A stretch of 64,000 bases of DNA, from contig CP148074.1 in NCBI GenBank assembly GCA_037482215.1, positions 4,588,001-4,652,000 on the forward strand, given 5' to 3'. This document shows positions 27,780-36,139 of this stretch, piece by piece. Every line of letters begins with the position of its first letter. The first letter of the stretch is position 1. The position numbers were made by a program, and so were the translations under genes. Under the pieces are notes generated by a model. It had not been told where the DNA came from. It saw only the letters and a program-made list of their open reading frames with translations, and made no database searches. This DNA comes from Pseudomonas mendocina. Lineage in GTDB: Bacteria; Pseudomonadota; Gammaproteobacteria; Pseudomonadales; Pseudomonadaceae.

Positions 27780-28148
27780 ATGATTGCTTACACCCTGTAT
27801 GGCACCAACGACATCGAGAAAGCCAAGGCCTTCTACACCGAGCTGCTAGCCGAGTTGGGTGCGACCGTGCAACAAGATTTTGGCCGTGTGGTGCTGTTCG
27901 GCAAGAGCCCGGCTGAACCGAGCTTCGGCATTTGCGGCCCGCAAAACGGCGAGCCAGCCACCGCGGGTAACGGCACCATGATCAGCCTCGTCGCCAGCTC
28001 CCGTGAAGCGGTAGACGGTGTTTACGCCAAGGCTCTGGCCCTGGGTGCGACTGACGAAGGTGCGCCGGGTGAGCGTCTGCCAGGCATGTACCTGGCTTAC
28101 ATCCGTGATCTAGATGGCAACAAGCTGGCGTTCTTCCACGCAGGCTGA
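27780..28148 (+). CDS. VOC (glyoxalase/dioxygenase) superfamily protein
   Basis: A 122-residue single VOC module: MIAYTLYGTNDIEKAKAFYT at the N-terminus and the metal-site end YLAYIRDLDGNKLAFFH. Such small proteins dimerise to form metal-dependent lyases, isomerases, dioxygenases or resistance proteins; the actual reaction cannot be read. AAGGAG sits eight bases before the ATG. A terminator shared by both strands follows, separating it from the convergent coiled-coil gene. Confidence 0.82.
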   Translation: MIAYTLYGTNDIEKAKAFYTELLAELGATVQQDFGRVVLFGKSPAEPSFGICGPQNGEPATAGNGTMISLVASSREAVDGVYAKALALGATDEGAPGERLPGMYLAYIRDLDGNKLAFFHAG

Positions 28149-28187
28149 TGCCATTTGCCCTGCCCGCTCATTGCGTGGGGCCTAAAT

Positions 28188-28224
28188 AAAACGCCGCTTT
28201 AGCCCAAGCTTTAGCGGCGTTTTA
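28188..28224. terminator. Bidirectional Rho-independent terminator
   Basis: AAAACGCCGCT ... AGCGGCGTTTT enclosing 14 bases, between two convergent genes; A- and T-runs on the two sides let it serve both strands. Confidence 0.85.
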
Positions 28225-28237
28225 ATTTCAAAACCGG

Positions 28238-28780
28238 TTAGTGCACACCCGCAGCCCAGTCTTGTATAAGGCGGTCGCGCTCGCGGCTGTTGCGCTCAAA
28301 GGCGTCCAGTTGCTCGGCGTAATAATTCACCCATTCCCGTGGCCCGGGCATCATATTGGCCAGATCGCGCATACTCTCTTTCATCGCCGCCACGAGCTTT
28401 TGCAGATCCCTTTCCTGCTCCTGTAAGAGCTGACTAATCCTGCCAACGCTGTCGGGCTCTTCGCTGCGCTTGAATACATCGTCAAGCTGGGACTGATGCT
28501 GGCTGACCAAGAGCTTCTCGTGATGCATCAAGGATTGCTGCTGAATCGCGTTAGCCTGCTCAAGCGCTTGTACATGCAGTTGCAGCACGTGAATTTCACG
28601 CTCAGCGGCCGAGTCCGAGAGTACATAGAAGTTAAGGCCCAAGCTCAAGGCTACGGCACTCCACAAAGCATAGGGCATGAATTCAGCCAGGTTTTGCTTT
28701 ACCGGATTCACGGAAAAGGCTGGCAGGCCGAAGGTTTTCGCAGAGGGAGGGGCGGAGGCAACTTCGAAATCAATCTTCAT
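28238..28780 (-). CDS. Membrane-anchored coiled-coil protein of unknown function
   Basis: A 180-residue protein not recognised. An N-terminal cytoplasmic stretch of about 35 residues precedes one hydrophobic segment (YALWSAVALSLGLNFYVL), then a long helical region with heptad character (residues about 58-140, LQLHVQALEQANAIQQQSL to LVAAMKESMRDL). The C-terminus is charged. AAGGA lies seven bases before the ATG. It is divergent from the SUKH-domain gene and terminated by the shared hairpin at 28188. It may be a membrane-tethered scaffold; that is speculation. Confidence 0.65.
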   Translation of the reverse strand: MKIDFEVASAPPSAKTFGLPAFSVNPVKQNLAEFMPYALWSAVALSLGLNFYVLSDSAAEREIHVLQLHVQALEQANAIQQQSLMHHEKLLVSQHQSQLDDVFKRSEEPDSVGRISQLLQEQERDLQKLVAAMKESMRDLANMMPGPREWVNYYAEQLDAFERNSRERDRLIQDWAAGVH

Positions 28781-28905
28781 GACAAAATCCTTTTGTCGCT
28801 GGCAACCTGTCTAGGTCGCGGCATATAAAGGCATTATGCCATCTTTTACCCCGTTATATACTCAGGTATAAACGCCCGATTTGATTGCTAGCAAGAGGCT
28901 ATCCC

Positions 28906-29313
28906 GTGGAAGACGTCATCGAGCAGTTGCGCGAACTCAACGAACCGGTGCCAGTGCCTCTGGAATTACCGGATGAAGAAACGCTGGTGGAGATTCAGGA
29001 ACAGATCCTGATTCACCTGCCCCACGGCCTGCGTGAGTTCCTCCTGCAAGTCAGTGATGTGGTATTTGGCCGCCTGGAGCCAGTCACCGCCAGTGATCCG
29101 CAGTCCCATACCTATCTGCCAGAAGTCGCCGCTACGGCTTGGTCCCTCGGTGTGCCACGGGAAATGGTGCCGTTGTGTGAAGACCACGGTAACTACTACG
29201 TCGTGGAAGAAGACGGCACGGTGCTGCTGTGGGAAGCCGAGACCGAAGAGTTCAGCGAAGAAAGCTGGGAGTCAGTCTGGCACTGGGCTCGGGACGTCTG
29301 GCTGGAAAGCTGA
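28906..29313 (+). CDS. SMI1/KNR4 (SUKH) domain-like protein
   Basis: A 135-residue acidic protein. The SUKH pattern is seen in PDEETLVEIQEQILIHLPHGLREFLL, TAWSLGVPREMVPLCEDHGNYYVVEEDGTVLLWEAET and a Trp-rich C-terminus (WESVWHWARDVWLES). Many SUKH proteins are immunity proteins against contact-dependent toxins, but single, conserved chromosomal copies in Pseudomonas may be housekeeping. GTG at 28906 is chosen because AAGAGG lies eight bases upstream; a TTG at 28885 also opens the frame. A perfect 12-bp-stem terminator follows. Confidence 0.72.
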   Translation: MEDVIEQLRELNEPVPVPLELPDEETLVEIQEQILIHLPHGLREFLLQVSDVVFGRLEPVTASDPQSHTYLPEVAATAWSLGVPREMVPLCEDHGNYYVVEEDGTVLLWEAETEEFSEESWESVWHWARDVWLES

Positions 29314-29319
29314 TGTAAC

Positions 29320-29350
29320 AACGGGCAACCCAAGGGTTGCCCGTTTTATT
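29320..29350 (+). terminator. Rho-independent terminator
   Basis: AACGGGCAACCC-AA-GGGTTGCCCGTT (29320-29345), a perfect 12-bp stem, then TTATTT. It also separates the convergent GntR gene. Confidence 0.9.
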
Positions 29351-29357
29351 TGAGCCC

Positions 29358-30011
29358 TCAGCGCACCTTACTTTCCAGATCCAGCAAGTTGAGCAGGTAG
29401 CGGGCAAAGTAGCTCATGTCCTGCTCCATGGCTTGCCGTGCTGCCTTGGCATCCCCTGCTTGCAATGCATTCAGGGCTTCTTCGTGGAAGTCGTTAAAGC
29501 GCAGTGACATATCCGCATCGGTAAACAGGCGGTTGAAGAACGGCCCGACCTGCAACCACAACGACTCGATGCTGCGCAGCAACACCGGATTGCCGCAGGC
29601 CTGATAGAGGGTCAGGTGGAACTGGCTGTTGGCATCCAGATAAGCCTGCACCTGACGCTGTTCGATGGCCTGATCCATCTGTTCCACATACTCCCGCAGA
29701 GCACTGATCTCGTCGCTGCTCAGGCGTGGTGTGGCCAGCTCGACAGCCAGCCCCTCAAGGCTCAGGCGCACCTGATAGATATGTTCGTAACGTTCGCGGG
29801 TCATCGGCGGCACGCGCAATGAACGCTGCGGCTCGCCCTCTAATGCGCCCTCGGCAACCAGTCGTTGCAACGCGGCGCGCACAGGCATGGGGCTGGTCCC
29901 CAGGTTGGCAGCGAGGTCGCGAATTTTAAGACGCTCGCCGGGTTCAAAACGTCCGCTGAGAAGGTCTTGGCGGATGCGCTGATAAAGCTGTTCTTGCAGA
30001 TTGTCGGCCAT
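29358..30011 (-). CDS. GntR-family regulator, FCD (FadR) subgroup
   Basis: A 217-residue regulator: N-terminal winged helix (residues about 6-72, RIRQDLLSGRFEPGERLKIR, LGTSPMPVRAALQRLVAEG) and a C-terminal all-helical FCD effector domain with the metal-binding His residues (SQFHLTLYQACGN, NDFHEEALNALQAGD). It precedes the SDR, aminotransferase and glutamine-synthetase-like genes in the order known from P. aeruginosa and is the likely repressor of that cluster. Candidate operators are the two TGTGATCACA sites at 30885 and 30948. Confidence 0.88.
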   Translation of the reverse strand: MADNLQEQLYQRIRQDLLSGRFEPGERLKIRDLAANLGTSPMPVRAALQRLVAEGALEGEPQRSLRVPPMTRERYEHIYQVRLSLEGLAVELATPRLSSDEISALREYVEQMDQAIEQRQVQAYLDANSQFHLTLYQACGNPVLLRSIESLWLQVGPFFNRLFTDADMSLRFNDFHEEALNALQAGDAKAARQAMEQDMSYFARYLLNLLDLESKVR

Positions 30012-30101
30012 AACGAATTAGCATCCTTGTACCGGTGGTGCAGGGAGCTGGGCGAGTGTCAGGGAGCAGTCACGCATGGGGGTTTTCCTTCTTAAATTGA
30101 C

Positions 30102-30869
30102 TCAGGGTGCTTTGTTTTCAATCAAACAGTTGCCGCCATCGACAACGATGACTTCGCCGGTGATGTAGCTGGACTCCCGTGAGGCGAGAAAAGCCACGGC
30201 GGCGGCAATTTCTTCCGGGCGGCCTGCACGCCCCATAGGCGTGTACTCGGCGGCGCGAATCTCTTCTTCAGTGGACGAGCCGGTGGCAATCCAGCCTGGC
30301 GCGACACTGTTGACGGTAATACCTTGCTTGGCCACTTCCAGCGCCAGCCCCATGCTCATGCCGAGCATCCCGGCCTTGGCCGCACTGTAAGCAGACTCAC
30401 CCACATTGCTGCCACGGGTGCCGGTGGTGGAGCTGATATTGACGATGCGTCCGTAGCCCCGCGCCTGCATTCCCGGCAGCACGGCGCGGGTCAGCAGGAA
30501 GGCGGTGCTGAGGTTGCGGGCGATGGACAGGTTCCAGGTCGCCAAGTCCATCGTGACCAGTTCAGCGAAGGGTTCCGGGCTGCCTTGCATGGCCATCCCG
30601 GCATTGTTCACCAATACATCCACCTGCCCCCATTGCGCCTCCGCCCACTGAAACAGCGCCTGCACTTGCTCTTCATCAGTCAGGTCAGCTGGGCGACCAC
30701 GAGCCTCAATGCCTTCGGCCCTTAGTTCGGCGGCGCGTTGTTCGATGCGATCACTGCTGGCAGTCAACAAAATACGCATGCCCTGCTGCCCAAGACGACG
30801 GCAGATGGCAAACCCAATCCCGCTCTCACTACCCGCCCCGCTCACCAGAGCGACCTGTGGTTGTTGCAT
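30102..30869 (-). CDS. Short-chain dehydrogenase/reductase
   Basis: A 255-residue classical SDR: coenzyme loop SGAGSESGIGFAI near residue 10, NNAG at about 88-91, catalytic Tyr and Lys in SAYSAAKAGML, and the C-terminal SSYITGEVIVVDGG. It reduces or oxidises an unknown carbonyl/alcohol with NAD(P)(H). ATG 30869 has AAGGA seven bases upstream; the in-frame GTG at 30893 lies inside an operator-like palindrome and is rejected. It is divergent from the aminotransferase gene and probably belongs to the same GntR-controlled catabolic unit. Confidence 0.88.
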   Translation of the reverse strand: MQQPQVALVSGAGSESGIGFAICRRLGQQGMRILLTASSDRIEQRAAELRAEGIEARGRPADLTDEEQVQALFQWAEAQWGQVDVLVNNAGMAMQGSPEPFAELVTMDLATWNLSIARNLSTAFLLTRAVLPGMQARGYGRIVNISSTTGTRGSNVGESAYSAAKAGMLGMSMGLALEVAKQGITVNSVAPGWIATGSSTEEEIRAAEYTPMGRAGRPEEIAAAVAFLASRESSYITGEVIVVDGGNCLIENKAP

Positions 30870-30884
30870 CGTGCAATCCTTCTT

Positions 30885-30957
30885 TGTGATCACATTTTTC
30901 GCAATAAACTACCAGTAAGCAGCATTAACAGCACTACTTGTATTTTTTGTGATCACA
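30885..30957. promoter_or_regulatory. Paired palindromic operators TGTGATCACA
   Basis: Perfect palindromes TGTGATCACA at 30885-30894 and 30948-30957 (the second extends to TTGTGATCACAA) flank the divergent promoters of the SDR and aminotransferase genes. Start to start they are 63 bp apart, six helical turns. They are probably bound by the nearby GntR-type regulator. A CRP/Vfr site would need six bases between TGTGA and TCACA, which is not the case. Confidence 0.65.
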
Positions 30958-30991
30958 AAATACAGTGAAGAAAAAACAACAGGTATCCGAC

Positions 30992-32383
30992 ATGACCGCC
31001 AGTGGTATTTCCCAAGCCGCCGTAGACACCTTCGTCGAGCGCGAGCGTCAGCGCTTCCTTGCGCGCAACCCCAAGTCCGTCGAATTGGCCGAACGCGCCC
31101 GCCACTCGTTGTATGGCGGCGTGCCTATGCACTGGATGGCCGACTGGTCCACTCCAGTCCCCCTGTTCGTGGAGCGCGCCAAAGGCGCACGCTTCTATGA
31201 CGTAGACGGCCACGAGTACATCGACTTTTGCCTGGGCGATACCGGCACCATGTTCGGCCACTCGCCTGACCCAATCGCCAAAGCCATTGCCGAACAAGGC
31301 AACAACGGCCTGACCACCATGCTGCCGGGCGAAGATGCTGTGGTTTGCGGTGAGCTGCTGGCCAAGCGCTTCGGCTTGCCCTTCTGGCAAGTGACCGCCA
31401 CCGCCACCGACTCTAACCGCTACGTGCTGCGCTGGGCGCGGGCTATTACTCAGCGTAAAACCTTGCTGGTGTTTGATGGCTGCTACCACGGCACCGTGGA
31501 TGACGTGATGGTGCGCTACCGCGACGGCGAAACCGTATTGCGCAGTGGCCTGATCGGCCAGGCCTACGACCTCACCGAACACAGCCGTTCAATTCCGTTT
31601 AACGATGTTGAGGCACTGGAAGCCGCACTGGCCAAAGGCGATGTGTGCGCCCTGCTGTGCGAACCGGCCATGACCAATATCGGCATGGTGCTGCCTGAGC
31701 CGGGCTTTATGCAGAAGTGCCGCGAGCTGACGCGTAAGTACGGCAGCCTGCTGATCATCGACGAAACCCACACCATCTCCACCGATATCGGTGGCTGCAC
31801 CAAGCTTTGGGATCTGCAGCCGGACTTCTTCGTCGTCGGCAAACCCATTGCCGGTGGTGTGCCATGTGGCATCTTCGGTTGCAGCGCAGAAATGGCCGAC
31901 GCCATGACCGCCGCACGCAAGCGAGCCAGCGAAAACAGCCACGGTCACGGCCACAGCGGCATGGGCACCACGCTGTCCGCCAACGCCCTGGCCATGCACT
32001 GCATGCGCGCCAACCTGGAACAGGTGATGACGCAAGCAGCCTACGACCACATGCTGCCGCTGGCTAAACGTCTGGCCGACGGCTTCCGCCGTTTGATTCT
32101 CAACCACAACCTGCGCTGGTCAGTGACCGAGCTGGGTGCACGCAGTGAGTTCCAGTTTTGCCCGGTATCACCGAAGACCGGTGCCGAAGCCGAAGCCGCG
32201 TTCCACGATGAACTGCAAATGGCCCTGCACCTGTACCTGATCAACCGCGGCATCCTGATCACGCCATTCCACAACATGACCCTGTGCTGCCCGAGCACCA
32301 CAGCCGATGACGTGGACAAACTGATCAGCACCCTGGATGAGGCCCTGCGCGAATTGCTGGCCATTCCCGGCGCCCGCGAATAA
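30992..32383 (+). CDS. Class III PLP-dependent aminotransferase (glutamate-1-semialdehyde-aminomutase-like)
   Basis: A 463-residue fold-type I PLP enzyme. LFVERAKGARFYDVDGHEYIDF opens the fold; LLIIDETHT gives the PLP-binding Asp; the Schiff-base Lys lies in FVVGKPIAGGVPCGIFG. A His/Gly-rich stretch (SENSHGHGHSGMGT) follows. Such enzymes move amino groups from amines or omega-amino acids to a keto acid. With the glutamine-synthetase-like gene behind it, amine or polyamine degradation is likely. ATG 30992 (AGG nine bases upstream) is preferred to the GTG at 30965. Confidence 0.85.
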   Translation: MTASGISQAAVDTFVERERQRFLARNPKSVELAERARHSLYGGVPMHWMADWSTPVPLFVERAKGARFYDVDGHEYIDFCLGDTGTMFGHSPDPIAKAIAEQGNNGLTTMLPGEDAVVCGELLAKRFGLPFWQVTATATDSNRYVLRWARAITQRKTLLVFDGCYHGTVDDVMVRYRDGETVLRSGLIGQAYDLTEHSRSIPFNDVEALEAALAKGDVCALLCEPAMTNIGMVLPEPGFMQKCRELTRKYGSLLIIDETHTISTDIGGCTKLWDLQPDFFVVGKPIAGGVPCGIFGCSAEMADAMTAARKRASENSHGHGHSGMGTTLSANALAMHCMRANLEQVMTQAAYDHMLPLAKRLADGFRRLILNHNLRWSVTELGARSEFQFCPVSPKTGAEAEAAFHDELQMALHLYLINRGILITPFHNMTLCCPSTTADDVDKLISTLDEALRELLAIPGARE

Positions 32384-32395
32384 TCGCCTGACGTT

Positions 32396-32477
32396 GGTGG
32401 ATGGCTTCGTCCATCCACCCTACAAAAATCACGCGCCGCCATCTCGTAGGGTGGATAAGCGCAAAGCGTTATCCACC
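32396..32477. repeat. REP-like inverted hairpin pair
   Basis: First hairpin GGTGGATGG-N6-CCATCCACC (32396-32419) followed by CTAC. Second hairpin from GGTGGATAA to TTATCCACC (32450-32477), preceded by GTAG. The tails face each other. This is the common Pseudomonas extragenic palindrome type (GTAGGGTGGATAA...TTATCCACC). It lies between the aminotransferase and glutamine-synthetase-like genes and may act on the mRNA between them. Confidence 0.75.
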
Positions 32478-32523
32478 AAAACACCACCACATTACCGGCA
32501 CACGCCTTACACGAGACCGCATC

Positions 32524-33891
32524 ATGCAATTCGCCGAAATTCAGGAAGCCCGCGACTTCCTCGCCCAACACCCTGAAGTACGCAGCATCGAGCTGATGCT
32601 GATCGACGCCAACGGCATTCCACGCGGCAAGCTGCTGCACCGTGACGAACTGCTGGCCATTTACGAAAACGGCCGACCGCTGCCCAGCTCGATTCTGGCC
32701 CTGACCATGCAGGGTGAAGACGTTGAAGAAAGCGGGCTAGTCTGGGAAGTCGCCGACGCCGACTGCTGGACCTATCCCCTGCCCGGCAGCCTCACCCTGC
32801 AACCTTGGCGCACTACGCCGACCGGCCAACTGCAAGTGAGCATGCACCCCGAACAGGGCCTGCCTGCTGCGGTGGCGGACCCACGTCACGTACTGATCCG
32901 CGCCATCGACCGGCTCAAAGCCGACGGCTACCACCCTGTGATGGCGGTGGAGCTGGAGTTCTACCTACTGGATAAAAACCGCGACGCCAATGGCCGCCCG
33001 CAGCCTGCTGTGCAGTGCAACGGCGTGCGCCCACAAGCACCACAAGTGTATGGGGTTTACGAACTGGAACAGGTCCAGCCGTTCCTCGATGACCTCTACG
33101 CCGCCTGCGAAGTACAGGGCCTGCCGGTACGCACGGCAATTTCCGAATACGCACCGGGCCAGCTGGAGCTGACTCTGGAGCACCGCTTCGACGCGCTACA
33201 AGCAGTGGATGAAGGCATCCGTTACAAACGTCTGGTCAAAGGCGTGGCCAACAAACACGGCCTGCAGGCCTGCTTTATGGCCAAGCCATTTGGCGATCTG
33301 GCCGGCAGCGGCCTGCACATGCACGTCAGCTTGGCGGATGCCGAAGGCAACAACCTGATGGCCAGCGAAGACCCTCATGGCACACCGCTGCTGCGTCATG
33401 CTATCGGCGGCATGATGGCCACGCTCAACGATGCACTGGCGATCTTCTGTCCTAACGCCAACTCCTTCCGCCGCTTCCAAGCTAACAGCTACGCGCCGCT
33501 GGCCAAGAGCTGGGGCGTCAACAACCGCACCGTGTCGTTCCGCGTACCGGGCGGCCCGGCGAAGAGTCGGCATGTGGAGCACCGCATCTGCGGCGCTGAC
33601 GCCAACCCTTATCTGGCCGCTGCCGCCATCCTGTCCGGCATCCACCACGGCATCAAAAATCAGATTGATCCCGGTGAGGCTATCGTTGGCAACGGCTACG
33701 AGCAGGCGCGGGAAACCCTGCCCACCGATTGGCTAACCGCTCTGCGTGCACTGGAACAATCCAGCTGGGCTAAAGAAGCGCTGGGTGAGGCGTTCCTTGA
33801 GGTGTACCTGTCGATCAAATGGGCCGAATTCCGCCAATTTATGGGCGAAGTCGGCGAACAAGACTGGCGCTGGTACCTGCATCACGCCTGA
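32524..33891 (+). CDS. Glutamine-synthetase family protein (gamma-glutamyl-amine/polyamine ligase type)
   Basis: A 455-residue ligase of the GlnA type III/PuuA-like group. The N-terminal beta-grasp part (MLIDANGIPRGKLLHRDELL) is followed by the catalytic domain with VELEFYL, ISEYAPGQLEL, GSGLHMHVSL and the ATP/metal region VEHRICGADANPYL. PuuA-like enzymes glutamylate putrescine, other polyamines or ethanolamine to start their breakdown, unlike true GS. Position behind an aminotransferase fits that role. The frame reads back into the REP element, but ATG 32524 gives the normal N-terminus; its ribosome site (ACGAGAC) is weak. Confidence 0.87.
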   Translation: MQFAEIQEARDFLAQHPEVRSIELMLIDANGIPRGKLLHRDELLAIYENGRPLPSSILALTMQGEDVEESGLVWEVADADCWTYPLPGSLTLQPWRTTPTGQLQVSMHPEQGLPAAVADPRHVLIRAIDRLKADGYHPVMAVELEFYLLDKNRDANGRPQPAVQCNGVRPQAPQVYGVYELEQVQPFLDDLYAACEVQGLPVRTAISEYAPGQLELTLEHRFDALQAVDEGIRYKRLVKGVANKHGLQACFMAKPFGDLAGSGLHMHVSLADAEGNNLMASEDPHGTPLLRHAIGGMMATLNDALAIFCPNANSFRRFQANSYAPLAKSWGVNNRTVSFRVPGGPAKSRHVEHRICGADANPYLAAAAILSGIHHGIKNQIDPGEAIVGNGYEQARETLPTDWLTALRALEQSSWAKEALGEAFLEVYLSIKWAEFRQFMGEVGEQDWRWYLHHA

Positions 33892-34050
33892 TCACGCCTC
33901 TCTGACAGGCCTGAGCGGAGACCACAGAAACCCTGCGCCTCCGGTCAGGTCGGTTAGTGCCGATTACGTCGATAGACAAAGCGCACGGGCCATTTTCCTC
34001 CACAACCGGTAATGTATAGGCTTTCAACGCGATATACGGAAACCCGGTTT

Positions 34051-34524
34051 ATGGAACCCTTTAGCAGCCAACTGTCGATGAGCGTATTGATGACACCGGA
34101 CATGGCCAATTTCTCTGGCAAGGTTCACGGTGGCACTCTGCTCAAGTATCTCGATGAAGTGGCTTATGCCTGCGCCAGCCGTTACGCAGGCCGCTACGTT
34201 GTAACGCTGTCAGTGGATCAAGTGATCTTCCGCGAGCCGGTTCATGTCGGTGAGCTGGTGACCTTTCTCGCTTCGGTCAACTACACCGGGCGCACGTCCA
34301 TGGAAATCGGCATCAAAGTGGTCACGGAAAACATCCGCGAGCGCTCAGTACGCCACAGCAACAGTTGCTTCTTCACCATGGTGGCGCTGGATGACGAGGG
34401 TAAGCCGACCCCAGTACCGCAGCTGGTTCCAGATACCCCCGATGGTATTCGCCGACAGAATCAGGCCATTCAACGCCGCAAAATCCGTGCTGAACTGCAA
34501 GAGCGCTACAAGTCGTTAGACTGA
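34051..34524 (+). CDS. Acyl-CoA thioesterase, hotdog fold (YciA-like)
   Basis: A 157-residue single hotdog domain. FSGKVHGGTLLKYLDEVAYACASRYAG carries the central helix and active-site Asp/Glu-type residue of YciA/BACH thioesterases, followed by VTLSVDQVIFREPVHVGEL. It hydrolyses acyl-CoA esters in the cytoplasm. ATG 34051 gives the expected N-terminus (MEPFSSQLSMSVLMTPD) with GGAAA upstream; the frame also has an ATG at 34012. It is probably co-transcribed with the DUF3301 gene 56 bases later. Confidence 0.85.
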   Translation: MEPFSSQLSMSVLMTPDMANFSGKVHGGTLLKYLDEVAYACASRYAGRYVVTLSVDQVIFREPVHVGELVTFLASVNYTGRTSMEIGIKVVTENIRERSVRHSNSCFFTMVALDDEGKPTPVPQLVPDTPDGIRRQNQAIQRRKIRAELQERYKSLD

Positions 34525-34580
34525 TCAGTAACGCTGCGCACTGACTGAACGCACTCGCCACACCACGTCCCGGAGCCGTC

Positions 34581-34985
34581 ATGTTCGACCTGTTCGATAT
34601 GTTCCTCGCCATGCTGTTTACCGCGTTTTGCGCGTGGTTGTGGCACGCCCATGGCCTGCGAGAGCGCGCCTTGGAACTGGTTAAACATCACTGCTCACGG
34701 GTCGATGTGGAGTTACTCGACGGCAATGTGGCCCTGCGCCGTATCGGTTTTGAGGCCGACAGCAAAGGGCGCAAGCGCCTAGCACGGGTTTACGGTTTTG
34801 AGTTCACCGTCACCGGTGAGCAACGCCATGCGGGCAGCATCATTATGTTCGGCCGTCACCTCGGCCGTATTGAATTGGCGCCGCACCCCATGCGCGAACC
34901 TGCCTTCGAGGACAACAACGTTATCGAACTGGCCAAGTGGCGGGAAACGCATCGCGCCGATCAGCGCGATATTTCCAACCACTGA
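34581..34985 (+). CDS. DUF3301 family protein
   Basis: A 134-residue protein with one N-terminal hydrophobic helix (LFDMFLAMLFTAFCAWLW) followed by a soluble domain: HCSRVDVELLDGNVALRRI and RVYGFEFTVTGEQRHAG. This is the DUF3301 pattern, small membrane-anchored proteins of gammaproteobacteria with no known function. GGAG precedes the ATG. A second strong ribosome binding site lies just behind it at 34993-35000 but serves only a four-codon frame. Confidence 0.8.
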   Translation: MFDLFDMFLAMLFTAFCAWLWHAHGLRERALELVKHHCSRVDVELLDGNVALRRIGFEADSKGRKRLARVYGFEFTVTGEQRHAGSIIMFGRHLGRIELAPHPMREPAFEDNNVIELAKWRETHRADQRDISNH

Positions 34986-35304
34986 TACATAGAAGGAGGA
35001 ACTCTATGCAACGCGCATAGCCTCTGAACTATAAGCCCCCGTCACGATTTCCCTCTCTAATTACACACGACTATTTGATTATCTCATTAAAGCCACCGCG
35101 TTAGGATGGCATTTCTAAAATTGACTATAATGACCACCTAGACGTCTAGCAGCTAGAAAAATCAGTATAACCATAGTGAATAAATTCTTAACCTTAGATT
35201 CCATAACATCATAATAATAAATAACAAAGTGACAACGATAGCCGAATGAAAAAATCAATAGACTAAAACAACTAACCAGAATCTCAAATTTAAGGCGTAC
35301 ACGT
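34986..35304. other. AT-rich intergenic region with a lone strong ribosome binding site
   Basis: About 320 bp of markedly AT-rich sequence. AAGGAGGA at 34993-35000 is followed by ATG-CAA-CGC-GCA-TAG (35006-35020), a frame of four codons. Beyond 35040 no structure, promoter or gene is convincing; a leftward 71-codon frame overlapping the next gene start has poor composition and I do not call it. The AT-rich character continues through the following gene, so this is probably the upstream part of acquired DNA. Confidence 0.5.
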
Positions 35305-36060
35305 ATGAAAAAATACATTGTATCAGCCATTCTATTAATTTCGGTTAACCAGCCCTACGCGGCTCAAGATAGTTTGACGGCGAGAACGCTAGCAGTTAAA
35401 GGCCACCCACCTGAACTGACTTCAAAGCCTGAGATTTTTAACTATACTCGCCGAGGCTCCGCACCGATAGTTGGTGACGATTTACGCCATTATTTGATCT
35501 CTACAAAAGATAAGGATGGCGACATTGTTACAGCTAAAGTTCAATGGCTGCGTGATGGTGTACCTATTCCAGGACAAACATCTCTAACTTACTTCGCCAC
35601 CTCGGAAGATGTAGGAAAAGACATCACAGTTAAATACATATTAACCACACCTGCTGCGTCCACAGACCCAAATGAATCCATATATATTTCAAAGAGTTTG
35701 GGTAAGGTCCAAAAGAAAGATAACAGCGAACACTACCCACCAGACCCTATATTCCGCCTGGATATTGGTTTAAAGTCATCTACAGAGGCTATTGCAGCCT
35801 GCACAGATGCTAACGGGCAAGTAGCCACATATGCTCAGGCAAAAAACCTATACATCCAATCCACAAGCGCTATTAGTGTCAACGAAAACAACGAAGAAAT
35901 GTGCACACTCTGGGAGTGGCCGCTAAATAATCAATGCGGAGGCGCAAGTGATTATTATTGGGCCAAAGACGGCTCAACTTATAAAAGCTTTAGTTTAAGG
36001 ACAGGAACCAACAATACGTCCAATACCTCTGCTTATGTTATGTGTTCCACTGAAGGATAA
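35305..36060 (+). CDS. Secreted Ig-like protein of unknown function, AT-rich gene
   Basis: A 251-residue exported protein. The signal peptide MKKYIVSAILLISVNQPYAA ends near residue 20. Residues about 50-115 (GDDLRHYLISTKDKDGDIVT, VQWLRDGVPIPGQTSLTYF, VGKDITVKYILTTP) look like an immunoglobulin-like beta domain of the kind found in invasins and in the ZirS/ZirU secreted proteins. The C-terminal 100 residues hold four Cys and several Trp. Codon and base use are far more AT-rich than the neighbours, suggesting recent transfer. Function unknown; a host- or cell-contact role would be a guess. Confidence 0.6.
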   Translation: MKKYIVSAILLISVNQPYAAQDSLTARTLAVKGHPPELTSKPEIFNYTRRGSAPIVGDDLRHYLISTKDKDGDIVTAKVQWLRDGVPIPGQTSLTYFATSEDVGKDITVKYILTTPAASTDPNESIYISKSLGKVQKKDNSEHYPPDPIFRLDIGLKSSTEAIAACTDANGQVATYAQAKNLYIQSTSAISVNENNEEMCTLWEWPLNNQCGGASDYYWAKDGSTYKSFSLRTGTNNTSNTSAYVMCSTEG

Positions 36061-36139
36061 GCTAAATTTCGCCAACCCAATCCAACAGAACATTCACATT
36101 TAGCATGCTCAGAATCACCGCCATCGATTGTTGGCCAGC

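Noticed and set aside
30885..30957. CRP/Vfr binding sites
   Set aside because: Half sites TGTGA and TCACA abut directly, whereas CRP/Vfr needs six bases between them; a GntR neighbour explains the dyads better.
35006..35020. Four-codon gene behind a perfect ribosome binding site
   Set aside because: A tetrapeptide without stall-type codons or downstream attenuator gives no role; kept only as a note that the site may be a remnant of a lost gene start.
35115..35330. Leftward 71-codon hydrophobic frame in the AT-rich gap
   Set aside because: It overlaps the start of the secreted-protein gene on the other strand, has no clear ribosome site, and Phe/Leu/Ile richness is expected of AT-rich DNA.
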